This document shows, piece by piece, positions 1 to 7,562 of a stretch of DNA of 27,600 nt. The stretch's first letter is position 1; each line of letters begins with the position of its first letter. The DNA comes from Pseudonocardiales bacterium. GTDB lineage: Bacteria > Actinomycetota > Actinomycetes > Mycobacteriales > Jatrophihabitantaceae. The notes under the pieces were generated by a model. It did no database searches. It was given only the letters and a program-made list of their open reading frames with translations, and was not told where the DNA came from. Location: contig JAODNL010000122.1 of assembly GCA_025465405.1 (NCBI GenBank), forward strand, positions 1-27,600. Reading direction: 5' to 3'. Both the position numbers and the translations under genes were made by a program.

Positions 1-27
1 TGGCTGGACGCCCACGGGTACGACTAG
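1..27 (+). other. Upstream part of the fbiC reading frame ending at an in-frame TAG
   Basis: The first eight codons read W-L-D-A-H-G-Y-D and are followed by TAG at 25-27. The same frame then continues T-L-S-Y-V-R-A-M-A-I-L. As I recall the mycobacterial FbiC sequence, this stretch is continuous (WL..-GYD-S-TLSYVRAMAI), so the TAG falls where a serine is expected. A serine TCG codon becomes TAG by one base change. The 5' part of the gene, including the CofG radical-SAM cysteine cluster, lies outside the window. This could be a true nonsense mutation or a base error in the assembly. Confidence 0.8.
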
Positions 28-39
28 ACGCTCTCCTAC

Positions 40-2145
40 GTGCGCGCGATGGCCATCCTGGTACTCGAGCGCACCGGTCTGCTGCCGCATCTCAACCCCG
101 GCGTGATGTCGTGGCCCGACCTGCAGCGGCTCAAGCCGGTTGCGCCGTCGATGGGGATGATGCTCGAGACGACGTCACGCCGGCTGTTCGAGGATCCGCA
201 CGGCGCGCACTTCGGCTCGCCGGACAAGGATCCCGCCGTGCGGCTGCGCGTCCTCGAGGACGCCGGGCGGTCGAACATCCCGTTCACCACCGGCATCCTG
301 ATCGGGATCGGCGAGACGCTCGCCGAGCGCGCCGATTCGATCTTCGCCATCCGCCGCATCGCCCGTGCGTACAACGGCGTGCAGGAAGTGATCGTGCAGA
401 ACTTCCGCGCCAAGCCGGATACCGCGATGGCCGGCATGCCCGACGCGGAGCTGTCCGATCTCGCGGCGACCGTTGCTGTCGCCCGGCTCGTGCTCGGGCC
501 CCGACTTCGCATCCAAGCGCCGCCGAACCTGATCGGCGAGGAGTACGGGCTGCTGCTCGGCGCGGGCATCGACGACTGGGGTGGCGTGTCGCCGCTGACA
601 CCGGACCACGTCAACCCCGAGCGTCCGTGGCCGCAGATCGAGGAGCTGGCCGCACGATCCGCTGAGGCGGGCTTCCAGCTGGTCGAGCGACTGACCGTGT
701 ATCCCGACTACGTGCGGGCCGGCGACCCGTGGCTGGATCCGCGGATCGTCCCGCACGTCGACGCACTCGCCGACCCGTCCACGGGTTTGGCGCGCGATCA
801 TGCTGTGCCACAAGGGATTCCGTGGCAAGAGCCCGACGATGCCTGGTCGTCGGACGGCCGGGTCGACCTGCACACGGCGATCGACACGGAGGGCCGCACG
901 TCGGATCGTCGCGACGACTTCGACTCCGTCTACGGCGATTGGGATTCGGTGCGGGCCGAGGCAGCTCGCACCGGCGCGCTCCAGCGCTTGGACGCGGACG
1001 TCGCCGCCGCGCTGCGGCACGCCGAGCAGGACCCGGGCAGCCTGTCCGACGACGACGCCCTCGCCTTGTTCCACGCCGACGGTGTCGAACTGGACGCGAT
1101 CGCCGCGCTGGCCGACGCATTGCGGCATGACGCCGTCGGCGACGACGTCACATACATCGTCAACCGCAACATCAACTTCACCAATGTCTGTTACACCGGC
1201 TGCCGGTTCTGCGCCTTCGCCCAGCGCCGCACTGACGCCGATGCGTACACGCTGTCGCTCGACGAGGTCGGCCGCCGGGCGGAGGAGGCGTGGCAGCTCG
1301 GCGCCACCGAGGTGTGCATGCAGGGCGGCATTCATCCGGATCTGCCGGGCACGGCCTACTTCGAGATCGCCGCCGAGGTGAAGCGGCGCGTACCGGACAT
1401 GCACGTGCACGCGTTCAGCCCGATGGAGGTCGTCAACGGCGCGGCCCGAACCGGGCTGTCGATCCGGGAGTGGTTGACTACTGCCCGCGACGCCGGCCTC
1501 GGCACCATCCCGGGCACGGCGGCGGAGATCCTCGACGACGACGTGCGCTGGCTGCTGACCAAGGGCAAGCTACCCGCGTCGACCTGGATCGAGGTCGTCA
1601 CGACCGCGCACTCGCTCGGGATCCGCTCGTCGTCGACGATGATGTACGGCCACGTCGACAACCCGTCGCATTGGCTGGGTCATCTGCGCACGCTGGCCCG
1701 CATCCAGGATCAGACCGGGGGATTCACCGAGTTCGTCGCCCTGCCGTTCATCCACACGAACGCGCCGATCTACCTCGCCGGTGTCGCCCGGCCCGGGCCG
1801 ACGCCGCGTGAGAACCGGATCGTGCACGCGATGGCTCGCATCCTGCTGCACGGCCGCATCGAGAACATCCAATGCTCGTGGGTGAAACTCGGCGTCGACG
1901 GCTGCCGTCAGGTGCTCACCGGCGGGGTCAACGACCTGGGCGGCACGCTGATGGAGGAGACGATCTCGCGGATGGCCGGCAGCCAGCACGGTTCGGCGAA
2001 GACCGTCGCGCAGCTGGAGGAGATCGTGGGTGGGCTCTCCGGGCGAACCACGCGCCAGCGCGACACGCTTTACAGCGCGGTGAGCGACGAGCGCCGGGCG
2101 GCGGCCGGCACGTTCACCGGCACCCTGCCGAGCCTGGCGTCCTAG
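40..2145 (+). CDS. fbiC: FO synthase FbiC (CofG/CofH fusion), 5' part missing and separated by an amber codon
   Basis: FbiC makes FO (7,8-didemethyl-8-hydroxy-5-deazariboflavin), the deazaflavin core of cofactor F420, from tyrosine and a ribityl-diaminouracil, using two radical-SAM modules. The visible 701 residues hold the C-terminal part of the CofG module (LLPHLNPGVMSW, APSMGMMLE, VQNFRAK, DDWGGVSPLTPDHVNPERPW) and a complete CofH module. CofH has its CxxxCxxC cluster at residues 384, 388 and 391 (CYTGCRFC), followed by EVCMQGGIHP, MHVHAFSPME and ETISRMAGSQHGSAKT near the end. The GTG at 40 is only the first possible start after the TAG at 25-27. It has no Shine-Dalgarno sequence and lies inside the conserved protein, so it is unlikely to be the native start. 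The downstream frame is otherwise intact over 700 codons, which suggests a recent mutation or a sequencing error. If the stop is real, CofG lacks its iron-sulfur cluster and FO synthesis should fail unless another copy exists. Confidence 0.9.
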   Translation: MRAMAILVLERTGLLPHLNPGVMSWPDLQRLKPVAPSMGMMLETTSRRLFEDPHGAHFGSPDKDPAVRLRVLEDAGRSNIPFTTGILIGIGETLAERADSIFAIRRIARAYNGVQEVIVQNFRAKPDTAMAGMPDAELSDLAATVAVARLVLGPRLRIQAPPNLIGEEYGLLLGAGIDDWGGVSPLTPDHVNPERPWPQIEELAARSAEAGFQLVERLTVYPDYVRAGDPWLDPRIVPHVDALADPSTGLARDHAVPQGIPWQEPDDAWSSDGRVDLHTAIDTEGRTSDRRDDFDSVYGDWDSVRAEAARTGALQRLDADVAAALRHAEQDPGSLSDDDALALFHADGVELDAIAALADALRHDAVGDDVTYIVNRNINFTNVCYTGCRFCAFAQRRTDADAYTLSLDEVGRRAEEAWQLGATEVCMQGGIHPDLPGTAYFEIAAEVKRRVPDMHVHAFSPMEVVNGAARTGLSIREWLTTARDAGLGTIPGTAAEILDDDVRWLLTKGKLPASTWIEVVTTAHSLGIRSSSTMMYGHVDNPSHWLGHLRTLARIQDQTGGFTEFVALPFIHTNAPIYLAGVARPGPTPRENRIVHAMARILLHGRIENIQCSWVKLGVDGCRQVLTGGVNDLGGTLMEETISRMAGSQHGSAKTVAQLEEIVGGLSGRTTRQRDTLYSAVSDERRAAAGTFTGTLPSLAS

Positions 2146-2151
2146 CCCTGG

Positions 2152-3141
2152 TCACAACCAGTCCTTCTTGCGGAACATCGTGTACAGCGCGCCGGCGATC
2201 AGCACGATCGACACGATGCTGAGCACGAAGCCCCACGTCTTCCCGAACCCGGGGTAGGGCACGTTCTGCCCGAAGTAGCCGGTGATCGCGGTCGGCACCG
2301 CGATGATCGCGGCCCACCCCGTGAGCTTCTTCATGATCATGTTCATCCGGGTGTCGGCCAGCGACATGTTCGTCTCGAAGATCGAGGTGATCATGTCCCG
2401 CAACGACTCGGTCCACTCCGCGGCGCGCAGCACGTGGTCGTAGAGGTCTTCGTAGTACGGCGCCAGCTCGGTCGCGTTCTCATCGGCCGTTGCGCGTCGC
2501 ATCACCGTGTTGACGACCTCGCGCATCGGCAGGATCGCCCGGCGCGACTCCACGAGCGAGCGGCGCAGCGCGAAGGTGCGGCGCGAGACGTCCCGCTCGA
2601 CCTTCGGCCGCTCGTCGAAGAGCATGTCCTCGACTTCTTCCAGGGCGTCGTCCAGCGACTCGACGGTCTCGAAGTAGCCGTCGACGATCTCGTCGAGCAG
2701 TCCGTGGATCAGTGCCCGGGGCCCGAACTTGATCAGATCGCTGTTGTCGTCCCACCTGCGCATGACGGAATCCATGTCGAGCGACTCGTCGAGCCGGACC
2801 GTGACGAAGCCGCGGGACAGGCTGAACGCGGAGACGCGCCCCGTGGTGAGCTGGCCGGTGTCCGCATCGTGCGCGATCACGTACGTGGTCATGAACAGGT
2901 GTGACGAGTACCGCGTCGCCTTGGGCCGCTCGTGCTTGGCGACCGCGTCCTCGATGGCGTGCTGGTCGAGGCTGAGCTCCTCCCCGAGCTGAAGCAGCTG
3001 CTCCTCGTCCGGGTCGCAGAGGTCCGCCCACACGAGGCAGTCCGGTTGCTCGAGGTAGTCCGAGACGTCCTCGAGCGGGAAGCCTTCGGCCTCGAGTGTC
3101 CCGTTTCGCCAGACTCGGGTACGTACGTCCTGTGCCGCCAT
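2152..3141 (-). CDS. corA: CorA-family divalent metal ion channel with a GQN signature
   Basis: This is a 329-residue member of the CorA/ZntB (2-TM-GxN) family of pentameric Mg2+/Co2+/Zn2+ channels. The long N-terminal cytoplasmic domain (about 1-265) is acidic and rich in helices, including LDEIVDGYFETVESLDDALEE-type segments. Two transmembrane helices lie near residues 272-290 and 304-322, and the tail ends in KKDWL, as is usual. The signature between the helices reads Y-F-G-Q-N (GQN at about 291-293) instead of canonical Y-G-M-N. GMN variants occur in family members with other metal preferences, so the substrate is uncertain. The gene converges on fbiC with a 6 nt gap and diverges from the SDR gene. 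A CAGACT box (rc of 3148-3153) lies 6 nt before the ATG, which suggests a leaderless transcript. Confidence 0.9.
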   Translation of the reverse strand: MAAQDVRTRVWRNGTLEAEGFPLEDVSDYLEQPDCLVWADLCDPDEEQLLQLGEELSLDQHAIEDAVAKHERPKATRYSSHLFMTTYVIAHDADTGQLTTGRVSAFSLSRGFVTVRLDESLDMDSVMRRWDDNSDLIKFGPRALIHGLLDEIVDGYFETVESLDDALEEVEDMLFDERPKVERDVSRRTFALRRSLVESRRAILPMREVVNTVMRRATADENATELAPYYEDLYDHVLRAAEWTESLRDMITSIFETNMSLADTRMNMIMKKLTGWAAIIAVPTAITGYFGQNVPYPGFGKTWGFVLSIVSIVLIAGALYTMFRKKDWL

Positions 3142-3147
3142 GCCGTC

Positions 3148-3153
3148 AGTCTG
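3148..3153 (-). promoter_or_regulatory. Candidate -10 box for a leaderless corA transcript
   Basis: On the minus strand CAGACT is followed by 6 nt and then the corA ATG. This spacing would put the transcription start at the start codon, and no Shine-Dalgarno sequence is present. No convincing -35 was found. Confidence 0.3.
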
Positions 3154-3187
3154 CCGTGGTGGACGATGAACTCACGCTGGCACGCGT

Positions 3188-4123
3188 ATGTTTCGCGAGG
3201 TGGGGTGGACTGCCGCGCAGATGCCGGATCTGACTGGCCGCACCGCGATCGTCACCGGAGCGAACTCCGGCATCGGGTGGTACACGGTGCGCGAGCTCGC
3301 CGGGCACGGTGCGCGGGTCGTACTGGCCTGCCGTGACGTCGAGCGGGGCAAGCAAGCCGCGGACAAGATCCGCACCGCGGTTCCCACCGCGGATCTCGAG
3401 GTGGCCCAGCTGGAGCTGTCCTCGATGTCGTCGGTGCGCGCGCTCGCGGACTCCTGGTCCGGGCCGCTCGACCTGCTCGTCAACAACGCAGGCGTCATGG
3501 CCCCGCCGAAGCGCCAGACGACCGAGGACGGCTTCGAGCTGCAGTTCGGCACGAACCATCTCGGGCACTTCGTGCTCACCGGGCTGCTCCTTCGGGCGCT
3601 GCTCGCGACACCCGCACCGCGTGTCGTCACGGTGGCGTCGGTCGCACATCGCGGCGGGACCCACGCCGTGGTCGACGGAAACGCCAGCGGGCCGTACCAC
3701 GGTCAGCGCACCTACTCGAACTCGAAACTGGCAAACCTGCTGTTCGCGCTGGAGCTGCAGCGGATGGCGACCGCACACGGGCTCGGTCTCGTCTCGGTGG
3801 CCGCTCACCCCGGCGTGTCGTCGACCGGCCTGGTCGGCGATCCGCAGGGCATGGGGGCCAAGCGGTTCATGCGGACCGTCGCCCCGTTGTTCGTCAAGCT
3901 CTTCACGCAGTCCGCGGCCGCCGGTGCCCGCGCCTCGCTGTACGCGGCGACGGTGGCCGAGCCGGGTTCCTACACCGGTCCGCAGCGGCTCGGTGAGACC
4001 CGCGGCTCGATCGGCGCGGCCCGGCTGTCCTCGTTCGCGCAGGACGAGCGGCTGGGCCGCCGGCTCTGGCACATCAGCGAGGAACTGACCGGGTTCCACT
4101 ACCCCTGGCCGGTCGTCGGCTGA
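3188..4123 (+). CDS. Short-chain dehydrogenase/reductase (retinol dehydrogenase-like SDR)
   Basis: This is a 311-residue classical SDR that reduces or oxidises an unidentified carbonyl/alcohol substrate with NAD(P)H. Seen in the sequence: the Rossmann glycine motif TGANSGIG near residues 24-31, then ACRD after the second strand (an Arg here often goes with NADPH use), NNAG, a catalytic serine in VTVASVAH, and YSNSK as the YxxxK catalytic pair. The overall layout, with HPGVSSTGL and a C-terminal YxGP, resembles the protochlorophyllide reductase/retinol dehydrogenase-like group that is common in actinobacteria. I kept the start at 3188 because homologues carry a WTxxxxPDLTGR lead-in, which is present here; an internal ATG at 3221 would remove it. 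guaA follows after 28 nt. The substrate is not predictable. Confidence 0.88.
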   Translation: MFREVGWTAAQMPDLTGRTAIVTGANSGIGWYTVRELAGHGARVVLACRDVERGKQAADKIRTAVPTADLEVAQLELSSMSSVRALADSWSGPLDLLVNNAGVMAPPKRQTTEDGFELQFGTNHLGHFVLTGLLLRALLATPAPRVVTVASVAHRGGTHAVVDGNASGPYHGQRTYSNSKLANLLFALELQRMATAHGLGLVSVAAHPGVSSTGLVGDPQGMGAKRFMRTVAPLFVKLFTQSAAAGARASLYAATVAEPGSYTGPQRLGETRGSIGAARLSSFAQDERLGRRLWHISEELTGFHYPWPVVG

Positions 4124-4139
4124 CGCTGTCGGCCGTCCG

Positions 4140-4145
4140 TAGACT
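4140..4145 (+). promoter_or_regulatory. Candidate -10 box (TAGACT) for leaderless guaA
   Basis: TAGACT fits the actinobacterial TANNNT -10 consensus and lies 6 nt before the guaA ATG. There is no Shine-Dalgarno sequence, so transcription may start at or next to the start codon. No clear -35 was identified. Confidence 0.35.
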
Positions 4146-4151
4146 CGCGGC

Positions 4152-5714
4152 ATGCAGGCCGACCTCGTCCTCGTCGTCGACTACGGGGCGCAGTACGCCC
4201 AGCTGATCGCGCGGCGGGTGCGCGAGGCGCACGTCTACTCCGAGATCGTGCCCCACTCGACGCCGGTGGCCGAGTTGCTCGAGCGGCGGCCGAAAGCGAT
4301 CATCCTGTCCGGCGGGCCGTCCAGCGTCTATGCCGACGGCGCACCGCGGACCGATCCGGCACTGTTCGCGGCCGGCGTGCCCGTCTTCGGCATCTGCTAC
4401 GGCTTCCAGGCGATGACGCAAGCACTCGGCGGCGAGGTCGAGCACACCGGCGGATCCGAGTTCGGGCGCACGGTGCTCGACGTAGCGGTGCCCGGCGTCC
4501 TGCTGCACGGGCTGCCGTCGTCCCAGCAGGTGTGGATGAGTCATGGCGACGCGGTCACCCTGCCGCCGCCCGGCTTCACCGTCACCGCGTCGACGGCCGG
4601 CACTCCCGTCGCCGCGTTCGAGGATGTCGCCCGCGGGCTGGCCGGCGTGCAGTTCCATCCCGAGGTGCTGCACTCCGAGCACGGGCAGGCGATCCTGCGG
4701 CACTTCCTGTACGACATCGCCGGGGCGCGTCCGGCCTGGACCGAAGCCAACATCATCGACGAGCAGGTAGCGGCGATCCGCGCGCAGGTCGGCGGCAAGC
4801 GGGTGCTGTGTGCCCTGTCCGGCGGTGTCGACTCGGCGGTCGCGGCCGCGCTGGTGCAGCGCGCGGTCGGCGACCAGCTCACGTGCGTCTTCGTCGACCA
4901 CGGGCTGCTGCGCGCGGGCGAGGCGGAGCAGGTGGAGCGCGACTTCGTCGCGGTTACCGGCGTCCGGTTGAAGGTCGTCGACGCGGCCGGGCAGTTCCTC
5001 TCCGCGCTGGAGGGTGTCAGCGACCCCGAGGAGAAGCGCAAGATCATCGGCCGTGAGTTCATCCGGGTGTTCGAGGCCGCGGCGCGCGAGGTGGTCGCCG
5101 ACGCGGGCGAGCACGGTGAGAGCGTCGAGTTCCTCGTGCAGGGCACGCTGTATCCCGACGTCGTGGAGTCCGGCGGCGGATCCGGGACGGCGAACATCAA
5201 GAGCCACCACAACGTCGGCGGGTTGCCTGACGACCTGCAGTTCGCGCTGGTCGAGCCGCTGCGTTCGCTGTTCAAGGACGAGGTGCGGCGCGTCGGCGAA
5301 CAGCTCGGCCTGCCCGCGGAGATCGTGTGGCGCCAGCCGTTCCCGGGCCCCGGCCTGGGCATTCGGATCGTCGGTGAGGTGACCGCGTTGCGGCTGGAGG
5401 TCCTGCGTCGCGCGGACGCGATCGTGCGCGATGAGCTGTCGTCGGCCGGACTGGACCGCGACATCTGGCAGTGCCCGGTCGTGCTGCTCGCCGATGTCCG
5501 CTCGGTCGGTGTCCAGGGCGACGGCCGCACGTACGGCCATCCCGTCGTGCTCCGGCCGGTGTCGTCGGAAGACGCGATGACCGCGGACTGGACGCGGGTG
5601 CCCTACGAGGTGCTGGAACGGATCTCGACACGCATCACCAACGAGGTGCGCGAGGTGAACCGCGTCGTCCTGGACCTCACCTCCAAGCCCCCCGGCACCA
5701 TCGAGTGGGAGTAG
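4152..5714 (+). CDS. guaA: GMP synthase (glutamine-hydrolysing)
   Basis: GuaA converts XMP to GMP with ATP and glutamine, the last step of guanine nucleotide synthesis. The 520 residues match the usual length. The N-terminal class I glutamine amidotransferase domain has the nucleophile Cys82 in FGICYGFQ and the His/Glu pair in VQFHPEV. The ATP-pyrophosphatase domain has the PP-loop SGGVDS at residues 223-228. The C-terminal dimerisation/XMP-binding domain has PFPGPGLGIR and ends in the expected PPGTIEWE. The TAG stop shows that this organism normally reads amber as termination, which bears on the fbiC TAG. The gene is downstream of the SDR gene and may also have its own promoter. No fault was seen. 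Confidence 0.97.
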   Translation: MQADLVLVVDYGAQYAQLIARRVREAHVYSEIVPHSTPVAELLERRPKAIILSGGPSSVYADGAPRTDPALFAAGVPVFGICYGFQAMTQALGGEVEHTGGSEFGRTVLDVAVPGVLLHGLPSSQQVWMSHGDAVTLPPPGFTVTASTAGTPVAAFEDVARGLAGVQFHPEVLHSEHGQAILRHFLYDIAGARPAWTEANIIDEQVAAIRAQVGGKRVLCALSGGVDSAVAAALVQRAVGDQLTCVFVDHGLLRAGEAEQVERDFVAVTGVRLKVVDAAGQFLSALEGVSDPEEKRKIIGREFIRVFEAAAREVVADAGEHGESVEFLVQGTLYPDVVESGGGSGTANIKSHHNVGGLPDDLQFALVEPLRSLFKDEVRRVGEQLGLPAEIVWRQPFPGPGLGIRIVGEVTALRLEVLRRADAIVRDELSSAGLDRDIWQCPVVLLADVRSVGVQGDGRTYGHPVVLRPVSSEDAMTADWTRVPYEVLERISTRITNEVREVNRVVLDLTSKPPGTIEWE

Positions 5715-5810
5715 CCCTGGCGGATGACCCCCCGGGGATTTACTGGGCAGGTCAGCACGGGTCGTACCGGGGGGCCACGACGTCGCTCGGTTGGGTGGGG
5801 TCGACCTCGC

Positions 5811-6410
5811 TCAGGATCTGGCGAAGTCGATCAGCTCGGTGAAGTCCCGCCGGGAGTCAGCCGCACGCAGGGCGGCGATGTAGCGCTGCCGGGTGTCACC
5901 GGCGCTGATGTCCTGCGTTCCCCAGCTGAACTCGTCGATGCCCAGGTCTCGCACCAGCAGGTCGGTGGCCAGCCGGGAGTGGCGGCCGTTGCCGTTCGTG
6001 TACGGGTGGATCAGAACGAGACGGTGGTGGAAACGCACGGCGAGCTCCTCGGCCTGGTAAGCGAGCTTCGTGCCATCTCCAATCTGCGCCCGAGTGTCGT
6101 CGCACAGATCGCGCAGCGCGACGGGGATCTGGTACGGCTCGACTCCGATGTTGGTTTCGTGCCGCCGCTGCTGCCCGGCCCAGGACCAGACCTCGCCCAG
6201 CATGCGCCGGTGGAGCAGATTGAGCTGGTTGGGTTCGAGGCACCAGAAGCGCCCTCGGCGCCTGAACGCCCAGAGCCGGGCCTGGAAGATGTTGTCGGCC
6301 TCGACTTGGTTCAGCTCGTCCCGGGTGGTGACCCAGGACAGCCGCAGTCCGGCGAGATCTTCGTCGTCCAGGGGTGTGGCGTCGGGCGCGTGGTCGCCCA
6401 GCTTGGTCAC
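5811..6410 (-). CDS. Fic-domain protein, 'mobile mystery protein B' type
   Basis: This is a 199-residue Fic-fold protein. Fic enzymes usually transfer AMP from ATP onto target hydroxyls, and some act as toxins. The core motif is HPYTNGNGRHSR at 135-146, with catalytic His135 and Arg143. The acidic Mg2+-binding position of the canonical HPFx(D/E)GNGR is Asn139 here. The N-terminal part (SWVTTRDELNQVEADNI) and overall length match what I know of the TIGR02613 'mobile mystery protein B' family, which is always paired with an HTH partner. No clear (S/T)xxxE(G/N) self-inhibition motif was found: TTRDEL ends in Leu. The start codon overlaps the stop of the HTH gene by 4 nt (6407-6410), so the two are co-translated. 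Whether it is AMPylating, toxic or inactive is not known. Confidence 0.85.
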   Translation of the reverse strand: MTKLGDHAPDATPLDDEDLAGLRLSWVTTRDELNQVEADNIFQARLWAFRRRGRFWCLEPNQLNLLHRRMLGEVWSWAGQQRRHETNIGVEPYQIPVALRDLCDDTRAQIGDGTKLAYQAEELAVRFHHRLVLIHPYTNGNGRHSRLATDLLVRDLGIDEFSWGTQDISAGDTRQRYIAALRAADSRRDFTELIDFARS

Positions 6411-6856
6411 TTCCAGACCCGACCCGATGTGATCAGGCGCTCTACCTCGTCCTCGATCAGGTCAGCTTCTGGGCTGCTGTCTTGGTCCTCCAGGCTCATA
6501 GTCTGGGCCACGGCGCGAAGGTGCGGTGCGAGCTTGCGGCGGGCCGCGTCGCGCAAGGTGGCTTCCAGGCTGCGACGGGGTACTAGCGCGTAGACCAGAT
6601 CGCAGCCCATTGCCTCAGCCACCCGCTGGAGGGTGTCGAGTTGGATCTTGCCGCCGGCCTCGGATCGCTCCATCGACGCCACCGACGCCTGGGTTACGTT
6701 AATTCGTCGGGCCAGATCGGCCTGCGACATCGCTAGCGCCTCTCTGAGCGCCTTGATCCAACCCTTCGGGGGTGCGGTGAAGCGGCCGATCGGGCGTAGC
6801 TCAGCGAGCTTCCGGTCGAGTGCACGACGCCCCCGGGCGGCCATGGTGCTTGGCAT
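6407..6856 (-). CDS. XRE-type HTH protein, 'mobile mystery protein A' type
   Basis: This 149-residue protein has an XRE/Cro helix-turn-helix near residues 34-88 (MSQADLARRINVTQASVASM), preceded by a basic, Leu-rich arm and followed by a C-terminal extension ending in EDEVERLITSGRVWK. The PPKGWIKALREAL lead-in, LVYALVPR and AQTMSLEDQ segments agree with the TIGR02612 'mobile mystery protein A' family, whose genes travel with the Fic gene found immediately downstream. It probably represses its own operon, because palindromic sites lie just upstream (6878-6898). An alternative ATG lies at 6844. The pair sits between housekeeping genes and has an AT-rich upstream flank, which is consistent with acquisition by transfer. 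An antitoxin role is inference. Confidence 0.85.
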   Translation of the reverse strand: MPSTMAARGRRALDRKLAELRPIGRFTAPPKGWIKALREALAMSQADLARRINVTQASVASMERSEAGGKIQLDTLQRVAEAMGCDLVYALVPRRSLEATLRDAARRKLAPHLRAVAQTMSLEDQDSSPEADLIEDEVERLITSGRVWK

Positions 6857-6877
6857 GAGTGGTCACAGCCCCTCGTC

Positions 6878-6898
6878 TAGAGTATGGATAATAGTCTA
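6878..6898. promoter_or_regulatory. Operator-like palindrome upstream of the HTH/Fic operon
   Basis: Arms tagagtat (6878-6885) and atagtcta (6891-6898) form an inverted repeat with one mismatch around a 5 nt centre. On the minus strand it contains TATTAT (rc of 6888-6893), a reasonable -10 box about 30 nt before the HTH start codon. Binding of the HTH protein here would block transcription of the pair. This is inferred from position and symmetry. Confidence 0.5.
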
Positions 6899-6955
6899 CA
6901 GATTGTTAGCCGATCAGCAAATAGATAACTGTGACAACTTGATAAGGCTGGAATC

Positions 6956-6966
6956 CATAGACTATG
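6956..6966. promoter_or_regulatory. Second operator-like palindrome catag-a-ctatg
   Basis: The perfect 5-bp arms contain tagactat (6958-6965), the exact reverse complement of the half-site atagtcta at 6891-6898. The two sites lie about 65 bp apart at either end of an AT-rich stretch, so they may act as distal and proximal sites for the same HTH regulator or mark the edge of the acquired segment. Confidence 0.4.
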
Positions 6967-7106
6967 ACACCTTAGGCGACCTGGCGGGTGCGCTGGCCTC
7001 TGCGCGGCGGGCCGGGCTCCATGTCAGGACTGGGCAAGCGCGGTGCGGGCGTCGGTGGTGGCCGCGCAGCAGTCGCGTACAGCGCGCTGCTTCGGCCTGA
7101 TCGCCG

Positions 7107-7538
7107 TCAGGACGGTGGCGGGCCGAGTGCCTTCGTCATGCGTCCCTGGACCGACAGCACGCCGTCGGACTCGCGGCGAATGTCGGCCGTCACGAACGCC
7201 ATCGACCGGCCCGTCTTGAGCACGGTCGCGTCGACGAGCACGAACTCGCCGAGTGGAGCGGGCGCCAGCCAGGTGACGTTGAGGTCGGTCGAGACGCCGG
7301 GACGGCTGTGCCGGTCGGCCGTCATGATCGCGAAGGTGCCGACGACGTCGACGAGAGTCGCCGCGGCACCTCCGTGCAGCGTCTGGGCGACGTTCACCAG
7401 CGCGTCGCTCACCTCGACGCGCACGACCACCCGCCCCGGCTCGACCGTCACCGGTTCCAGGCCCGGAACGTGCCACCCGTCATGCTCGCTGCGCTCCGAC
7501 AACCCCGCGCGCATCTTGTCGACGTCCACGAACAGCAC
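7107..7538 (-). CDS. PaaI-type hotdog-fold acyl-CoA thioesterase
   Basis: This 143-residue single hotdog domain belongs to the PaaI/YdiI-like group, which hydrolyses acyl-CoA thioesters such as phenylacetyl- or hydroxybenzoyl-CoA. The central helix motif is TLHGGAAATLVDVVG, with HGG at residues 55-57 and an acidic residue at 64, the usual place of the catalytic Asp/Glu. The DLNVTWLAPAP strand and a C-terminal RMTKALG follow. The GTG start at 7538 is the longest option; a GTG three codons further in (7529) is also possible, and neither has a Shine-Dalgarno sequence. The gene ends 24 nt from the stop of the next minus-strand gene's coding frame (7563). The physiological substrate cannot be told from the sequence. 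Confidence 0.85.
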   Translation of the reverse strand: MLFVDVDKMRAGLSERSEHDGWHVPGLEPVTVEPGRVVVRVEVSDALVNVAQTLHGGAAATLVDVVGTFAIMTADRHSRPGVSTDLNVTWLAPAPLGEFVLVDATVLKTGRSMAFVTADIRRESDGVLSVQGRMTKALGPPPS

Positions 7539-7562
7539 TCTAGAGATTCGGTCGGCAGCGGC

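Larger units (their letters stand above)
6857..7106. other. Intergenic stretch with an abrupt AT-rich segment
   Basis: No gene was found in these 250 bp. The part from about 6876 to 6975 is clearly AT-rich compared with its surroundings and contains the operator palindromes. The part from 6980 to 7106 returns to high GC, and only chance open frames cross it. No tRNA, direct-repeat attachment site or transposase remnant was recognised. Confidence 0.6.

Noticed and set aside
25..27. Amber recoding (pyrrolysine or selenocysteine-like) in fbiC
   Set aside because: TAG terminates several other genes here and FbiC is not known to use a special residue; mutation or base error is simpler.
175..1410. 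A 411-codon minus-strand frame opposite fbiC
   Set aside because: It is a shadow of the conserved FbiC coding frame with no family motifs.
6980..7106. Possible gene remnant or attachment site beside the Fic module
   Set aside because: No tRNA, no direct repeat shared with the guaA side, and only chance open frames could be found.
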